Assembly (NCBI RefSeq): GCF_901000735.1
Contig: NC_081544.1
Coordinates: 10,293,608 to 10,357,607 of the forward strand
DNA: 64,000 nt
DNA from: Corylus avellana
Taxonomy: Eukaryota > Streptophyta > Magnoliopsida > Fagales > Betulaceae
Reading direction: 5' to 3'
Both the position numbers and the translations under genes were made by a program. Below the pieces are notes generated by a model. That model was not told the DNA's origin. It ran no database searches and saw only the letters and a list, made by a program, of their open reading frames with translations. How positions within the stretch are numbered: the first letter of the stretch is position 1; each line of letters begins with the position of its first letter. This document shows positions 9,888-21,900 of this stretch, piece by piece.

Positions 9888-11689
9888 ATCTTAAAGGTTG
9901 ATTATGATGGTTGCACAAATATTTTGATTAGTATCATAACAATAGTATTTAAACTTATGAGAAGTCAAATAATATAAGAGTTTGCGGTATGCAATTCGCA
10001 TATGAGAAAGATGAAATCAAATATCGAGTGGAAATATTTTGTATTCATTTATCAGAAAAAGAATTTAATTTCATGTGTAGTTATTGAAAATGAAAACATT
10101 TTTGATTGAAAGAGTTTTCAATTATTTGAACTCAATTTATTGATTGTCAAATAATCCTTTATTGTTGGGTTAATATTCTTACAATAAAAAGAGTTAAGCC
10201 CTTTATGATTTTTTTTTGAACTTAGCATTTTATGTTGTGTTGTGATAAGCTTACCGGAAAACATCCATGTAGATTAATAATAATTACAATGAGTAGTTAC
10301 TCATGGTGTGATGGAAAAAAATACATAGGCATTACTAATTGTGTGCAGAGAATACAATTTTGTTGAAGCTTCTAGCAGATAAGCATAACATAGGAAAAAG
10401 AGACGTGGTGTGTGCATTGAGTCGATCGGTTCTTACGACACTTAGTTGGTGTGTGGTAATGTAATCTATTTTGGAAGATCTTGAAGTAAAGCTGTTGGCT
10501 CCGCTGTGAGTTTTAAACTTTGATTCATAGGTCTTATTTTTAAGACATAATATACATTTCATTTATTAAAATGGAAAAAAAAAATTCAAGTTATGAAGGT
10601 GCTCCTTGATTGAATTAAAGCTAGTGCAAAATTTTATAATTATATGAATTTTGTATATGATAAGTGGTGGCTTCTATTAATTCATCTATTTCAAAATTGA
10701 AATAGCATCTAGCATTTATGTTAGTAATGACATGCTAGATTAGCATAAATACTTTACAAGTATTTGGTAAATCTTCATATATATCATTCAACTTTCAAGT
10801 TTATCTGAAATGCTAATTCCTAATAAAGTATATGTGATTATTGATGTTCTTATATATTGAGGCTCATTTGATATCTAATAAATTTATCATATCATTAGAT
10901 TGATACCAATGTCATATTTATGAGAATGAGCCAATAATAGTTGATTATTATTTGGTTGAGCTTGATACTTTGCATATTTATTGGGGCTTTAGTTAAAAGA
11001 TTTTATTTTTAAAATCTTTGATAGAACTTGAAATATGCATCCCTATATATACATATATAATATATAAGGATCATGTTGAAAAATCACAAGTGATGATTAA
11101 TATTTTTTTAAACAGCTTTAGAACTGTCAATTGACAGAAAATAAAGAAGAGGAAGTGACATATCATACTTAGAGAAAGATGAGCTCATAGAAGTCATTTC
11201 TTAAAGCACTTGTGAGCTATTAATGAAAATTTATTTTCTTGTGAATGTTTGGTTTATTCCATTAATATTTAGCATGATAGATTTATATATGTAAATCTTG
11301 GCTACATCAAGTGGATGAAAAGAAATTAGAATATTGGAATAAATGATGAATTCTATAATTGTCAGTTTTGGGTTATTCACCAAAGTGTGGGGGGAAGCCA
11401 TTATTTTGTTTGTCACATTCATAAGCATTGTTTGAAATACCTCGAAGTGTGGGGGTATTTAACAAATGTTATGTTACCCAAAACCTAAAATGAGAAAACT
11501 TGGTTTTAAAACCTATGATTGTGATTTTATTGGTTTTACATGTAATAGTTCATGCTATAGATTCCGTACTATCAAAAGTGATATTTTAGATTACAATAAT
11601 ATTATTGAATCTAAAAAAGGTTATTATCTTTGAGCATGTGTTCCTTTGAAAAAAAAAATAAGGAAAAAAATTATTTCATGATTTTTTGG
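9888..11689 (+). other. copia interior, 5' non-coding part
   Basis: About 1.8 kb of AT-rich sequence between the 5' LTR and the first pol remnant. I find no gag, zinc knuckle, protease or integrase motif on either strand. If the element once had a gag region, it has decayed beyond recognition by eye or was deleted. Short phrases such as AAGTGTGGGGG recur at 11380-11455. Confidence 0.5.
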
Positions 11690-13270
11690 TGCTTCTAATA
11701 AAATTGTTGATGATGTGTAAGAATTGAGAAGAAGCAAGCGAGCTAGAACGAAAGGAATCTCGGTATGGATTTTATTGCTTATATTGTTGATGATGATCCA
11801 ATATGTTATGGTGAAGCAATTAAATATATTTTTGATGCATTTTATTTATTTTTAATTTAATTGGTTAGAGGCTATAAATAATTGAAATCAATTATGTCTA
11901 ACCATGCTTGGGAAATCATTGAGTTACCTCCTAAGACCAAATCAATTGGTTATAAATAGGCGGTTAAGAATAAGCTTAAGCCAGATGAAACAATAGATAA
12001 GCACATGGTAGACTTGGTAGCTAAAAGCTACAAGTAAATGTATATGTTGATTATTTGATACTTATTTTTCGGTTACTAAAATTTCATCTTTTGGAATGTT
12101 ATTTGCCATTGCTTATATTTATAAATTTGTTGTACATCAAATGGATGTCAAAGTTATTTTTCTAAATGATGAAGAGATTTATATGGAGCAACCCGAAGGG
12201 CTAGTAATCCCCGGTCAAGAATATAAAGTGTGCAAACTAGTGAAATCCTTGTATGGATTAAAGCAAGCTCCTAAACAATGGCGTTTGACAAGGTGATATT
12301 GTTTAATTTATATTTGATTAATGATGCAAGTAAATGCATAACAAGCTTTACAATAATGAATGTGTCATTATTTGTTTATATTCTTAACTTGCTTATTTTG
12401 TGAACTAACATTGATGTTGTGCATGAACTTAAAAGATTTCTTGCATCTAATTTTGATATGTAAGACATAGGTAAAACGAATGTCATGTTGGACATTAAGG
12501 TTATTAGAGATAATTATTACATTATTTTATCTCAGATATATTATGCTTGAAAGATGCTTAAAAGATATGAGCACTTTGATTATCCACCTATGTTTACATC
12601 ATATGATTCAAAAATATATTTGGTTAAGAATCACGGTGATTGTGTTTTGCAAGAAAAATATGCACAAATCATTAATAGCTTGATGTTTTGACAAACTGTA
12701 TATGCCTTGATATATATTACATATATTGTTAGTAGATTGAGTAGATATACTCATAATCATGGTATTGAGCATTGAGATGCTATCTCTAAATTGTTGAGAA
12801 ACTTTAAAGGCACAATTAATTTTGGTTTGTCATGTTGTGATTATCCTGTTATATTGAAAGGATATTGTGATGCTAACTGGATTTTTGATTCAGATAAGCA
12901 AAGCCTACTAGTGGTTATGTGTTTACTCTGGCTAAGAGAGTTATCTCTTGGAAGTCCTTAAAAAATAATTGCTTAGCAAGGTTTACTATGGAGTCAGAGT
13001 TAATTGCCTTGGAGAAGGCAGGAACTGAAGATGAATGGCTAAGAACCTATTGGTTAATTTATTTGTCTTTATAAGCTAACACAGTTCCTCCTATGTGTTT
13101 ATTGTGATTTTCAGGCTGCCAAAGCTCGAGCAAATAATTTATAATAAGAAAGTGCACAATATTGTGAGGCAGCTTATTGAGACCGGTATATGTCCATGGA
13201 CTTTGTGAGGTCATAAAAGAATTCTACAGATTCTTTGACCAAGCCACTAGCAAGAAGGCTAGTGAGAGAA
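11690..13270 (+). pseudogene. decayed copia RT and RNase H
   Basis: Fragments in several frames follow the copia pol order. An RSKRARTKGISV-like lead is followed by HAWEIIELPPKTKSIGYK and NKLKPDETIDKHMVDLVAKS (RT N-terminus). Next come [20 protein letters not shown] and [18 protein letters not shown] (12096-12290), a spacer, [26 protein letters not shown] and [20 protein letters not shown] (RNase H, about 12860-13050), and DSLTKPLARRLVREASRGI near 13215-13275. The catalytic YVDD is not visible. Stops are frequent. Confidence 0.75.
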
Positions 13271-13453
13271 GCATCGAGGGGGATAGGACTGATACCCAAA
13301 TCATGACACTATGATTGATACCCAACCTCTGTGATTGGAGATCCCATGAATGAGGTTTAATGGGAAACGAAGTCACAAGTGAAATGAGGTATGGTACTGT
13401 CAATTTATGTTTATTAACTATCTTGTTGAAAAGATTAGTTATGAGTCCATCCC

Positions 13454-13832
13454 TATGGTGTAAGACAGTACAAGATGCAGAGTGATTAAGGATGAGCTTA
13501 AAGCTCTTAATGGATCCATAGTCCCTACCTGTTGGGATGGGGTGTTCCCTGCACACACTCTTGATGGATACCACCTATATGAGTGTGGAGGTGCTATCTC
13601 CTATGAGACTTGGGTAGGTCTCTAGAGCGCTCATGAAAGCCATTTTATGGTGTAATAACAAAAGATGCAGAGTGAGTAAGGATGAGTTTAAAACTCTTAA
13701 TGGGTCCATAGTCCCTACTTGTTGGGATGGGATGTTCTCTGCACACATTCTTGATGGACACCACCTATGTGAGTGTGGAGGTGGTGCCGCCTCCTATGAG
13801 ACTTTGGCAAGTCTCTAGAGCACTCATGAAGC
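13454..13832 (+). repeat. tandem duplication of about 190 bp near the 3' end of the copia interior
   Basis: Unit A (about 13454-13645) and unit B (13646-13832) share TATGGTGTAA, GATGCAGAGTGA, AAGGATGAG, TCTTAATGG, TCCATAGTCCCTAC, TGTTGGGATGGG, ACACATTCTTGATGGA-like and TCTCTAGAGC blocks, differing by scattered substitutions. It lies after the RNase H remnant and before the polypurine tract. Confidence 0.8.
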
Positions 13833-14126
13833 CCAGAGGCGCATGGCCTGTATAAGGCGCCAACCCGCTATAGAACAACCCAATTTTCTTTATTTGATTT
13901 GATTTGACTTTTGGTTTATTTGATTTGATTTAATTTTTTGTTTTTGGAGAAAGTTATGTGGATGATAAGTTTGTTTAACTTGTGGATTTGGTTAAAAGAG
14001 TTTAACTCTACCACGATTCATTAAGTTCCTACTTATTTATCCTAGGTGCGGTTAAAACCTTCGGGTACCACATCGATGCATGCTTTCAATCTCCTTCTAT
14101 TTTAATGTTTGTAACATGTGGGGGAT

Positions 14127-14309
14127 TGTTGTAATATATGTGTTACAAACATTATTTTTCAGTTGTTTTGTTATTAAAACTTTACAAAGCCATTATTATT
14201 TTTTAACCGTTTAAATCATTAAAGTTTTATTTACAAAGGTTTTAATTTTGTTATTATTGACTAGCTATTTCATACGTTGAAGACTTGGTCTTCAACGTAC
14301 TGTCATAAG

Positions 14310-14354
<45 letters not shown>

Positions 14355-14475
14355 CCGTTTAGAGTTAATAAGTATTATTGTATTTTATAACAACTTTTTG
14401 GGAGTTTTTTATGTTATGACCGTTTGTCATTAGACTTCTTTATGACATTAAAAAAGAAACTTTCCAGCACTTATA

Positions 14476-14516
<41 letters not shown>

Positions 14517-14963
14517 TGAGCTCTAATAAGGATATATAGGAAAAATCACTTTCTTTTCTTTCCAATAAGTATAGTGTTGTAAAACACTTGTTTCTTGACA
14601 TAAAGCCATATGCTATATTATTTGTTTTTCCTACAAATAATATTCTAAAGTCCCTCATCCACTTTGACAATTGGGTTGTTCTATTACACTTCGTTATTGG
14701 AAGTGCGTCCTTAACGAAGTTAGACGCTATAGTCTAATCCTGGGAGGTTGCGTGTCAAAGGATCCGATCGCACCGAGTTACACACTCCGGGAGGCACGAA
14801 TCAACCTTTAAGGACAACGCTCTTGCGTGATTCTATAGCATTGTGAGATCTTTCCATACTTTATTTTCATCTCTTGTATTTTATTTATTTTATTGTTAAT
14901 ATTCATATTGTAATTATTTTATATCAATGAGAATTTGTGCACCATCCAAAATTATTTCCAACA
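14127..14963 (+). repeat. 3' LTR of copia element
   Basis: The same 837-bp structure as 9051-9887, including the hairpin and both AT tracts with the same unit count. It ends ATTTCCAACA at 14963 and is followed without any duplication by the LINE fragment. Confidence 0.9.
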
Positions 14964-15895
14964 CATATTGCCAACAAGGGAAAATCTCCATCACCGTAAA
15001 CTGATAGCCAACCCAATGTGCCCTCTATGTGAAAGTGAAACAGAAACCATAGGCCATATTCTCTTGAGCTGCCCCTCGACACAAGACGTGTGGATGGATT
15101 GCAGTAGAAAGCTCCAAAAATTCCCCAGCTTTGAAGACGAGTTCACCACCATAATTAAATCCTTTCTATTAAAGCTAGATGAGGAAGAAGTACAACTGTG
15201 TGCTGTGGTAGCCAGACTTCTTTCGCTTCGGAGGAATACAGTGGTACATGGGGGTGAATTGGAGCATCCCAAGATGGTGGTACACCATGCACGGGAGCAG
15301 ATTAACAGTTTTGAAGCAGCAATGGCCACCAGGCAGCATGACAGAGGGAACACGACAGTGGGGGAACCCCAGTGGAGCAAACCGCCTGAAGGGTTTATTA
15401 AGCTTAATTGGGACGCATCGCTAGATACCCAAAAAGGAAAAATGGGTTTTGGTGTAGTGGCTCGAGATCATTTGGGACAGGTCCTGGCAGTGCTATGTGA
15501 TTCGAGACCATTTCTAACTGAACCAGAAGGGGCTGAATCACTAGCTGTGTTAAGCACGGTAGAGTTATGTTTTCTACTGGGGCTGGAGCATGTATACTTG
15601 GAGGGAGATGCCAAAGTAGTTGTGGAAGCACTTCAACATGAAGCAAACCGGGGAGGAAAGTATGGGCATGTGATCCAAGATGCTGTCGAGTCTTTGAGTG
15701 GGCTCCAGGAGTGGAGGGTCCAACACGTTCCACGAAAGGCCAATGGAGTAGCACACTGTCTAGCAAAATTAGCTTTGTCTATCACGGAGAAGCAAACCTG
15801 GATAGGAAGCTTTCCTTCATGTATTAAGGATTATGTATTGACAGATCAAGCAATTATTTAATAAATGACAAGCAGCTATTATTCAAAAAAAAAAA
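14964..15895 (+). pseudogene. 3' end of a plant LINE: zinc-binding and RNase H domains with poly-A tail
   Basis: Translation gives HILPTRENLHHRKL and CPLCESETETIGHILLSC, the zf-RVT domain that closes plant L1-type reverse transcriptases. An RNase H (RVT_3) domain follows: IKLNWDASLDTQKGKMGFG, EPEGAESLAVLSTVE, LEGDAKVVVEAL and KANGVAHCLAKLAL, with D, E and D acidic residues in place. The stop is at 15861, followed by AATAAATG and a poly-A run at 15884-15895, the normal LINE 3' end. The 5' side is cut exactly at 14963/14964 by the copia LTR. No RT or endonuclease part exists elsewhere in the window. The last roughly 300 codons are open, so the fragment is fairly young. Confidence 0.88.
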
Positions 15896-16610
15896 GAAAA
15901 AAGAGAGGGGGTTTCAAATGAAATATCATTTTTCAACAAGTGGGCTAACTCTTTTTTACTCGGTGTTTTCTTTTAAATTGGATTGGAATAATTTTTTCAA
16001 CTTAGTCTATAAAAATGATATATATATTATTATTGAGATAAGAAACACAGACTTTTTAAATATTCCCTTTAAAGATCAAAAATTCTCAATTTAATATATT
16101 AAGCTTCCAATTTTTTGCAATGTCATCATTGGTTAGGTTTTTCTGTTAAATCCTAGGTATCAAAATTATCAAAATACCCTCTCATTAAAAAAAAAAAAAA
16201 AAAATTGCAAAGATTAAGGGTTAGGTCAGAATTCAACAGAATTTGTAAAAATACCCACGTCTAATCTTTGGAATTTCTTTTTATTTTTTTCATAAAAAAC
16301 AAAGATATTATGAAAATTGTGATAGGATTTAACTAAAAAACCTAATTGATAGGTGGCATTGCAAAAAGGTAGAAATTTGATACACTAAATTAAGAGTTTT
16401 TTTTTTTAACATTTAGGAGTAATTACGAAAATGATGAAATTTACAGTGGGTTAAGTAAAATTTCTTTATCTTTTTTAATAAAAATATTAAAAATGAAAAT
16501 AAATATTAATTATAAATGCAAATGTAAATGTGAAAATTAAAATTAAATAAAAAGATTTTTTTTTTTTTTTTAAAAGGAGTGGCTGATGAGGAACACCACC
16601 GCAAGTGTGG
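15896..16610. other. AT-rich intergenic DNA
   Basis: No gene, LTR or clear inverted repeat is recognised. Several homopolymer A and T runs and a pair of loosely complementary segments around 16110-16420 (TAGGTTTTTCTGTTAAATCC versus GGATTTAACTAAAAAACC) suggest an old MITE, but I could not define its ends. Confidence 0.3.
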
Positions 16611-16784
16611 GAGAAGGATCCTCTCTATTTCAAAGGAAATGGAAAGGATCCGGTCATCATTTCTACAATGGTAGAATAGTATTAAAAAAATGTGAAATGA
16701 TCATTCTATCCCTTGTAAAATAAGGGACCGGCCCTTCTCCATCTCCTTTGAAATGGAGAGGATCCGGGAGAGTCCGGATCCTCT
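16611..16784. repeat. MITE-like imperfect inverted repeat
   Basis: The left arm GAGAAGGATCCTCTCTATTT, CAAAGGAAATGGAAAGGATC pairs with the right arm CATCTCCTTTGAAATGGAGA, GGATCCGGGAGAGTCCGGAT, CCTC. The loop carries a short AAAATGTGAAATGATCATTC segment. No coding sequence is present. A similar GGATCC-bearing inverted repeat lies inside 62250-62405, so this is a dispersed family. The flanking duplication is unclear. Confidence 0.6.
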
Positions 16785-17033
16785 TGTGTGGATGCATTTT
16801 TTGTTTTGTTTTTATTTTTTTATTAAGAAGGAAATGTGTCTCCTTCTAAGTTCTAAGTGAGTTACGATCCGGCAACACCATTAAAAATTAAATGAAAGAT
16901 AGATAAAGTGATCTATTTATCACAATTAAAACCTTTGGGTGTAAATTGATAAAATTTAAACATTATAAAGTGATTTGATGAAAAGTCATACCTCAAAGAC
17001 CTCTTGAATGTTTTTTCCTAAATTTGTTTATGG

Positions 17034-17815
17034 GGGAAAAAAGCACTTTTCACCCCCAAACTACAATCGTCTTGCATAGAGACTAAGACTACCAAACGTT
17101 CAAATGTGACACTTTTTCCCTCCAACAATTACTCATTTACGAATCACACACTCAATTAGCATTTAGGGTATTAAATGGATGAAAAACCTCTCATGTGCAG
17201 TACGCCTGACATATATTTTTACTTTAACTTTCCATCTCCATACTACCACCCATTTTTAGCACTTAAACCACCAAACATTAAAATATGAAACTTCCCCCAT
17301 TTTGAACTACCACTTTATTACAAATCACATTCTCCAATAGCATTTGGCCCCAAAAAAAAAAAATCCCTAAAAATACATGATTTTTTATTTTTAGTTTTTA
17401 AAAATTCTAACTTCCCAAAATACTCTAAAAATCATTAAAAAAACAAAAATTGAAGGGTGTGATTCGGTCACCCCCAAATATAAAACAAAGGGTGGTTGAA
17501 CAATTCCCACAAGCTATGAAATTGATTCGATCACCTCCATTTTTGGGGGTTGCTAAGTGGTTCAGCCACCCCCAACCCGATCAAAAGGGTGACCAACTAC
17601 TACCGCCGATGGCTGAGGAATGGTTTAGCCACCCATTCGGTTATAAATGGTCAAACTACACGAGGGATTTTTCATCTATTTTAATATCAAATGCTAATGG
17701 AGAGTGTGATTTTGTAATGAAGTCGTAATTAGAGGGGGTAAGTGTCACGTTTTAATGTTTGGTGGTCTAAGCGTTAGAAGACTGGTAGCATGGGGTTGAA
17801 AAGTGTATTTTTCTC
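17034..17815. mobile_element. non-autonomous element with long terminal inverted repeats
   Basis: The left end GGGAAAAAAGCACTTTTCAC and the right end, read on the other strand, GAGAAAAATACACTTTTCAA continue as matching arms: ACCAAACRTTMAAAYGTGAC and CACTCTCMATTAGCATTT. They extend about 130 bp. The left arm is present twice (17041-17175 and about 17228-17345), as if an element inserted in a related one. The middle holds a GGTCACCCCCA-rich segment whose open frame (17450-17728) looks compositional. The length and long TIRs suggest a MULE derivative. I could not find an exact 9-bp duplication. Confidence 0.5.
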
Positions 17816-18679
17816 AAATATTTATTATATGTTATTATTAATTTTTTGACATGTCCACACAATATTATATGTTATTACTTAATAATGTATAATATTAAAA
17901 TCAATATTTTTATGATGTTATGATGCTATATATAATTTCATGAATTGTATATGAAAATATAGAATTTTAAATATTAGACACAATCTATTTATTCTAGATT
18001 TCTTTTATTCTTGCAACCAAAGGGTGACAGGAGAAATATTATTAAAAAAATAAATTGGTATTTATAGAGAATCAAAATAATTAATCAAGAAAAATATTAT
18101 CAGTACCAAAAATAAATTTCACATCAGTTTAATACACATATTTAATAAAAAATTTGGTATCCAGCCTTTCTCTTCCTAATGATACTGATTCTTTAATAAT
18201 GCCAATTGCTGTACTTATTCTCTTTCGATTGAACGTACCAAACATGACTGACATTTTGTTTGGATCTCTGCCAATATGATCTTTCTCTCTCTATTATATC
18301 TTTTCTTTTACCTGTCTTTCGATGGCGATTTCAATGAAACTATAACAACCTAAAAGACTTTCACTCTCATTTATCTTCGAGGGAAAATTGGATAATTTCA
18401 GATAAACTATATATTGTTTAGAACTTTTCAAAGATAATGGTAGAATATATTAAAAGATCTGATTTTAAGATTTGTTATAATTAATTGTAATTTTCTATAA
18501 TTAGATTTGATGGCAATCAAATCAGATTAATTTGATGTAATTAAATTTATTTGTAAAATATGGGTTTTACACCAAATCCGGAAAGGTATTTTCAAATTGA
18601 ATATCTATGTTGTTAAAAAGAAAAAAAAAAAAATTATTTTTTGAATATCTATGCAAACCAGTATATCCCGAAAACCAAG
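17816..18679. other. AT-rich intergenic DNA
   Basis: No gene or repeat with definable ends. It contains several poly-A runs and a TTTGATGGCAATCAAATCAG partial palindrome near 18506. Confidence 0.3.
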
Positions 18680-18991
18680 TTCAACTAAACTTTCAAAAAT
18701 CTCAGCAAATCAACACTCCTAAATCAATTCAATATCTTGCTCTGATCTTCTCCAACAATATATGTGTATATATAGAGATGGAATAATTTCTATGTGCTCT
18801 TCAGTTTCCACTGATCGAGAAAAACCCACAGCCATATAAACCCCCTTCCCTTCCCATTTACGGTTCTAATTTTGTGTATTATTTTTCTAATTTTCTGTCT
18901 CTCATTTGGTTTGATTTTGCGTGATTTTGGTTGATCTCTCTCGGAGAAAATGTCAACCGAGAAGGAGAGAGAAACCCAGGTTTACATGGCT
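18680..18991 (+). pseudogene. possible 14-3-3 protein gene fragment (promoter, 5' UTR and first 14 codons)
   Basis: An ATG at 18950 opens MSTEKERETQVYMA, the N-terminus I recall for plant 14-3-3 (GRF) proteins, which continue with an AKLAEQAERY-type helix. Here the match stops after VYMA and the frame ends five codons later. Upstream is promoter-like DNA: TATATATAGAG near 18767, then a CT-rich leader (18860-18949) with AACCCACAG and CCCCCTTCCC. It therefore looks like the 5' end of a gene captured or left behind by a rearrangement. The coding match is short, so identification is tentative. No further 14-3-3 exon is seen in the next 3 kb. Confidence 0.45.
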
Positions 18992-21900
18992 ATCATGATT
19001 CATTAAGGTTCTCTTCTTTTTTTCTTTATCTTCCTCTTTCTCTTTTTGTTCCATTTATTTTATTTGCTTGTTTCAGAATATTGGTCGGGATTTCTTTGAT
19101 TAAATTATTCTTGTGCTTATTGTAGTTTATTTTTTATTTCTTAGATATGACAAATTAAAAGTCTCTTTCCTTCTTTATTAGCCGGGAGCTAATTGAGAGC
19201 ATATATCATCGATGACCTCTTTAAAGTTTTGTCAAATTTTAGATAAAAAATTTACTTTTATTATTTTATCTAACTACTTTTGACAAGCAATAAATATGAA
19301 GCTCTCTGAATATTTTTCTATTTTAACTAAATATTATTTTTTTTATTAATTGTTCGTCGGTTGAAACTAACCAGATAAAGAAAAAAAATGAGTTTCAAGT
19401 TCACATATAGAGAGAGAAAACAATAAAAGTAAAAAAATAATGAATGGTTAAAGAAAACCTAACATAAAATATGAAAAGAGATTATGACAAGAATTAATTT
19501 CAAGAAATTATAATTAAAGAGTTTAATAAATAGGAACTTTTTAAAATCTTCTCTCAGTTTTGACTAAATATACATGAACTTAATAATTTGCTTATTTATT
19601 TTATACAATAACTGATCTAATAATTGATAAATGGTGTTCTAGCTCCTTTGCTAAAAGTGTGGTTGTATTATTTGTTGTGATTAATGAAAATAATTCATTC
19701 ATTAAAAAAAAAAAGAAAAAGAAAAAGAAAAAAAAGAGTGCTTTGTGAGTATTTTATGTTGGAGTTATTTTGTTAATGATTTTGCTTTTTTTTTTTTTTT
19801 TTTTTGCTAAAAAAATAAAAAGTTCCCCTAAAATGTATTCTCAAAATAGGTCACTCTCCATTCTTAATCAAATGGATACTCCTCCGATACCTTTTTTCTT
19901 GATCCATTGTCCGTTGACTTTCATGACATTTAAGATGTAACAAAGTTTTTCTTTAAATTGGCTTCAAGAAAATATCTCTACTTCAGTTTATTAAATTGAT
20001 ATTTGTTCTTAAAACACGTAATTTTCCTACATATTTTAAAATACTGAGAATCAAATGTTCTAAAAATAAATATGTTAATCCCACTAAAAATACATATGAA
20101 AATCATGCATTCTAATAACATATTTTAATTTAATAGTAAACTAAAGTTCTGTATGTTTTGACTAAACAAAATCATTTTTTAGTGTTTGACTTGTACAGAA
20201 AATGAGCAATTGTGAAAATAAGCTAGTGACTTTCGGCGGAGGATCTCCGGCCACCACAAGAAGAGATTGAAAAGAATGATCTCTAGCAACAAAGAGATGA
20301 AGTACATGCAAGTGCAAAGCCAATTCTCAACAACGGTTTGTATTCCTTCTCACGACATTATCCATAAATATAATCAAAGTCTTCCGCATTTATATGTTAC
20401 ACAAACATCTCACAAATATATTTTATTAAGTTGACTTCGCAGGGTCTTGTAGCCATTGAATCAACAATTTAAAAAAAAAAAAAAAAAATTCAGTAGTTAT
20501 TAGACATTGCCACGTTAGTTTTGTGTGATATTTGACTGGTATGTAACATAACAATCCAATGAGATGAATATGTAGTATATAACATCACTCCTAGTGTAAT
20601 GGTTCTCTCATTATTAGCTTTTGATTAAAAATTTAAAATAGACATGTAACATATCCCACAAAAGTGCTAGCAGAGCATCACATGGTATTATTAGGTTATT
20701 TTGGTATTATTTATAACCCAAAAAATGCACTAGTTATTCATTATTACTTTAAAAATATTAGTCACTCATGAACACTACTCATCTGATGTATGAATAACTT
20801 TTTGGGGTGTCGGAAGATAAATATTCAAAGAATTCAAAAGAGATGATTTTCTACCATAAATGTTATATACCATATTTTTATTCCACAATTATTTCAAAAT
20901 GTTTACATAGCAATCCCATCCAATCTTTGAACTTTTATTTTTATTTTTAACAAAGATTGATCTATTAGAACTATCACGTCAGCATTGTATGATGATTGTA
21001 AGATAAAAATGTGGTTTCTAACATTACTTATTTTCTACAATAACTGATCCAATAAGTGATTGAGTATTTTGGCATGCCAGTAGAACAACACTTTAACATC
21101 ATATTCCTGTCCATTTATAAATTGAGACTTCCATTATATTAATTTCTTGCCCAACAAATAATTGAAGCGATCTAATAATAATCTATATTATCACAAATCC
21201 AATGATAATTTTAAAAATCACATCTATTTTTGAGACACATAAGAGTGATGTCTATATGTTGATAAAAGGCTAGCAAACCAAGTTAACAACAAAATTGTCT
21301 TTACTATATATATACCAAGCTAGTTAACTTGTTCTATTTCTGCATTTTTTATATTTACTATATTAATTAGTTGCATAAAATTATTTACTAGAAATAGTAC
21401 AATATTGTACTTTGAATTTCATGCTCCGAAATGATTGGTTAAGACAAATAATATCCTTATTCATCTAGAAAAAATAATGTTTTATTTTTCCAAAAACAAT
21501 TACTGTATTTCAAGTGTGTTTGGTAAGGAGTTTTGTTGTGAATTTTTTGTTTGAATAGTCATCTTCATACATATGTCATCGCTCATAATTATTAAAATAA
21601 AAATTAAATTATTAAGTTCATCTATTTTTATTAACATAAGCTTTTATAATAAGTAATGATTCAATATGTTATTCTAAGTTCAAATCATGTCTTCGTCGCT
21701 CACATTTATTTTTAATTAAATATTTTATATGTTAGGTCTTACCCGGCCATTAAAGGAGAATTTAAATTTGCAATCAAAATAAAGTGTTAAAAATAATTAA
21801 ATCAATTGCTTAAACTTATAAAACGTTTGTACCTTTCTCGAATAACACGTCTGTATTTGTAGAAGAACTAGGAGATTATAATTTTATAGTGTACTTTGAT

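Larger units (their letters stand above)
9051..14963 (+). mobile_element. non-autonomous Ty1/copia element with near-identical 837-bp LTRs
   Basis: Two LTRs of equal length (9051-9887 and 14127-14963), both TGTTGTAATA...TTTCCAACA, enclose 4.24 kb. I count about four differences between them (for example AGAATCCG/AGGATCCG and CATCTAAA/CATCCAAA), so insertion was recent. A polypurine tract GTGGGGGAT precedes the 3' LTR. The interior holds only decayed pol remnants (RT and RNase H) with many stops, so the element must have been copied by another element's enzymes. The 5' flank (CTCAT) is UGT exon and the 3' flank (CATAT) is LINE sequence. There is no target-site duplication, so this copy is probably a product of recombination between elements at two loci. 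Confidence 0.9.

Noticed and set aside
17450..17728. 92-codon frame with repeated RSPP and FSHP
   Set aside because: Lies in the GGTCACCCCCA-rich middle of a non-autonomous element and mirrors its nucleotide repeats.
18931..19125. Open frame starting MISLGENVNREGER
   Set aside because: It is the shifted frame over the 14-3-3-like start and runs into a T-rich low-complexity stretch; no family resemblance.
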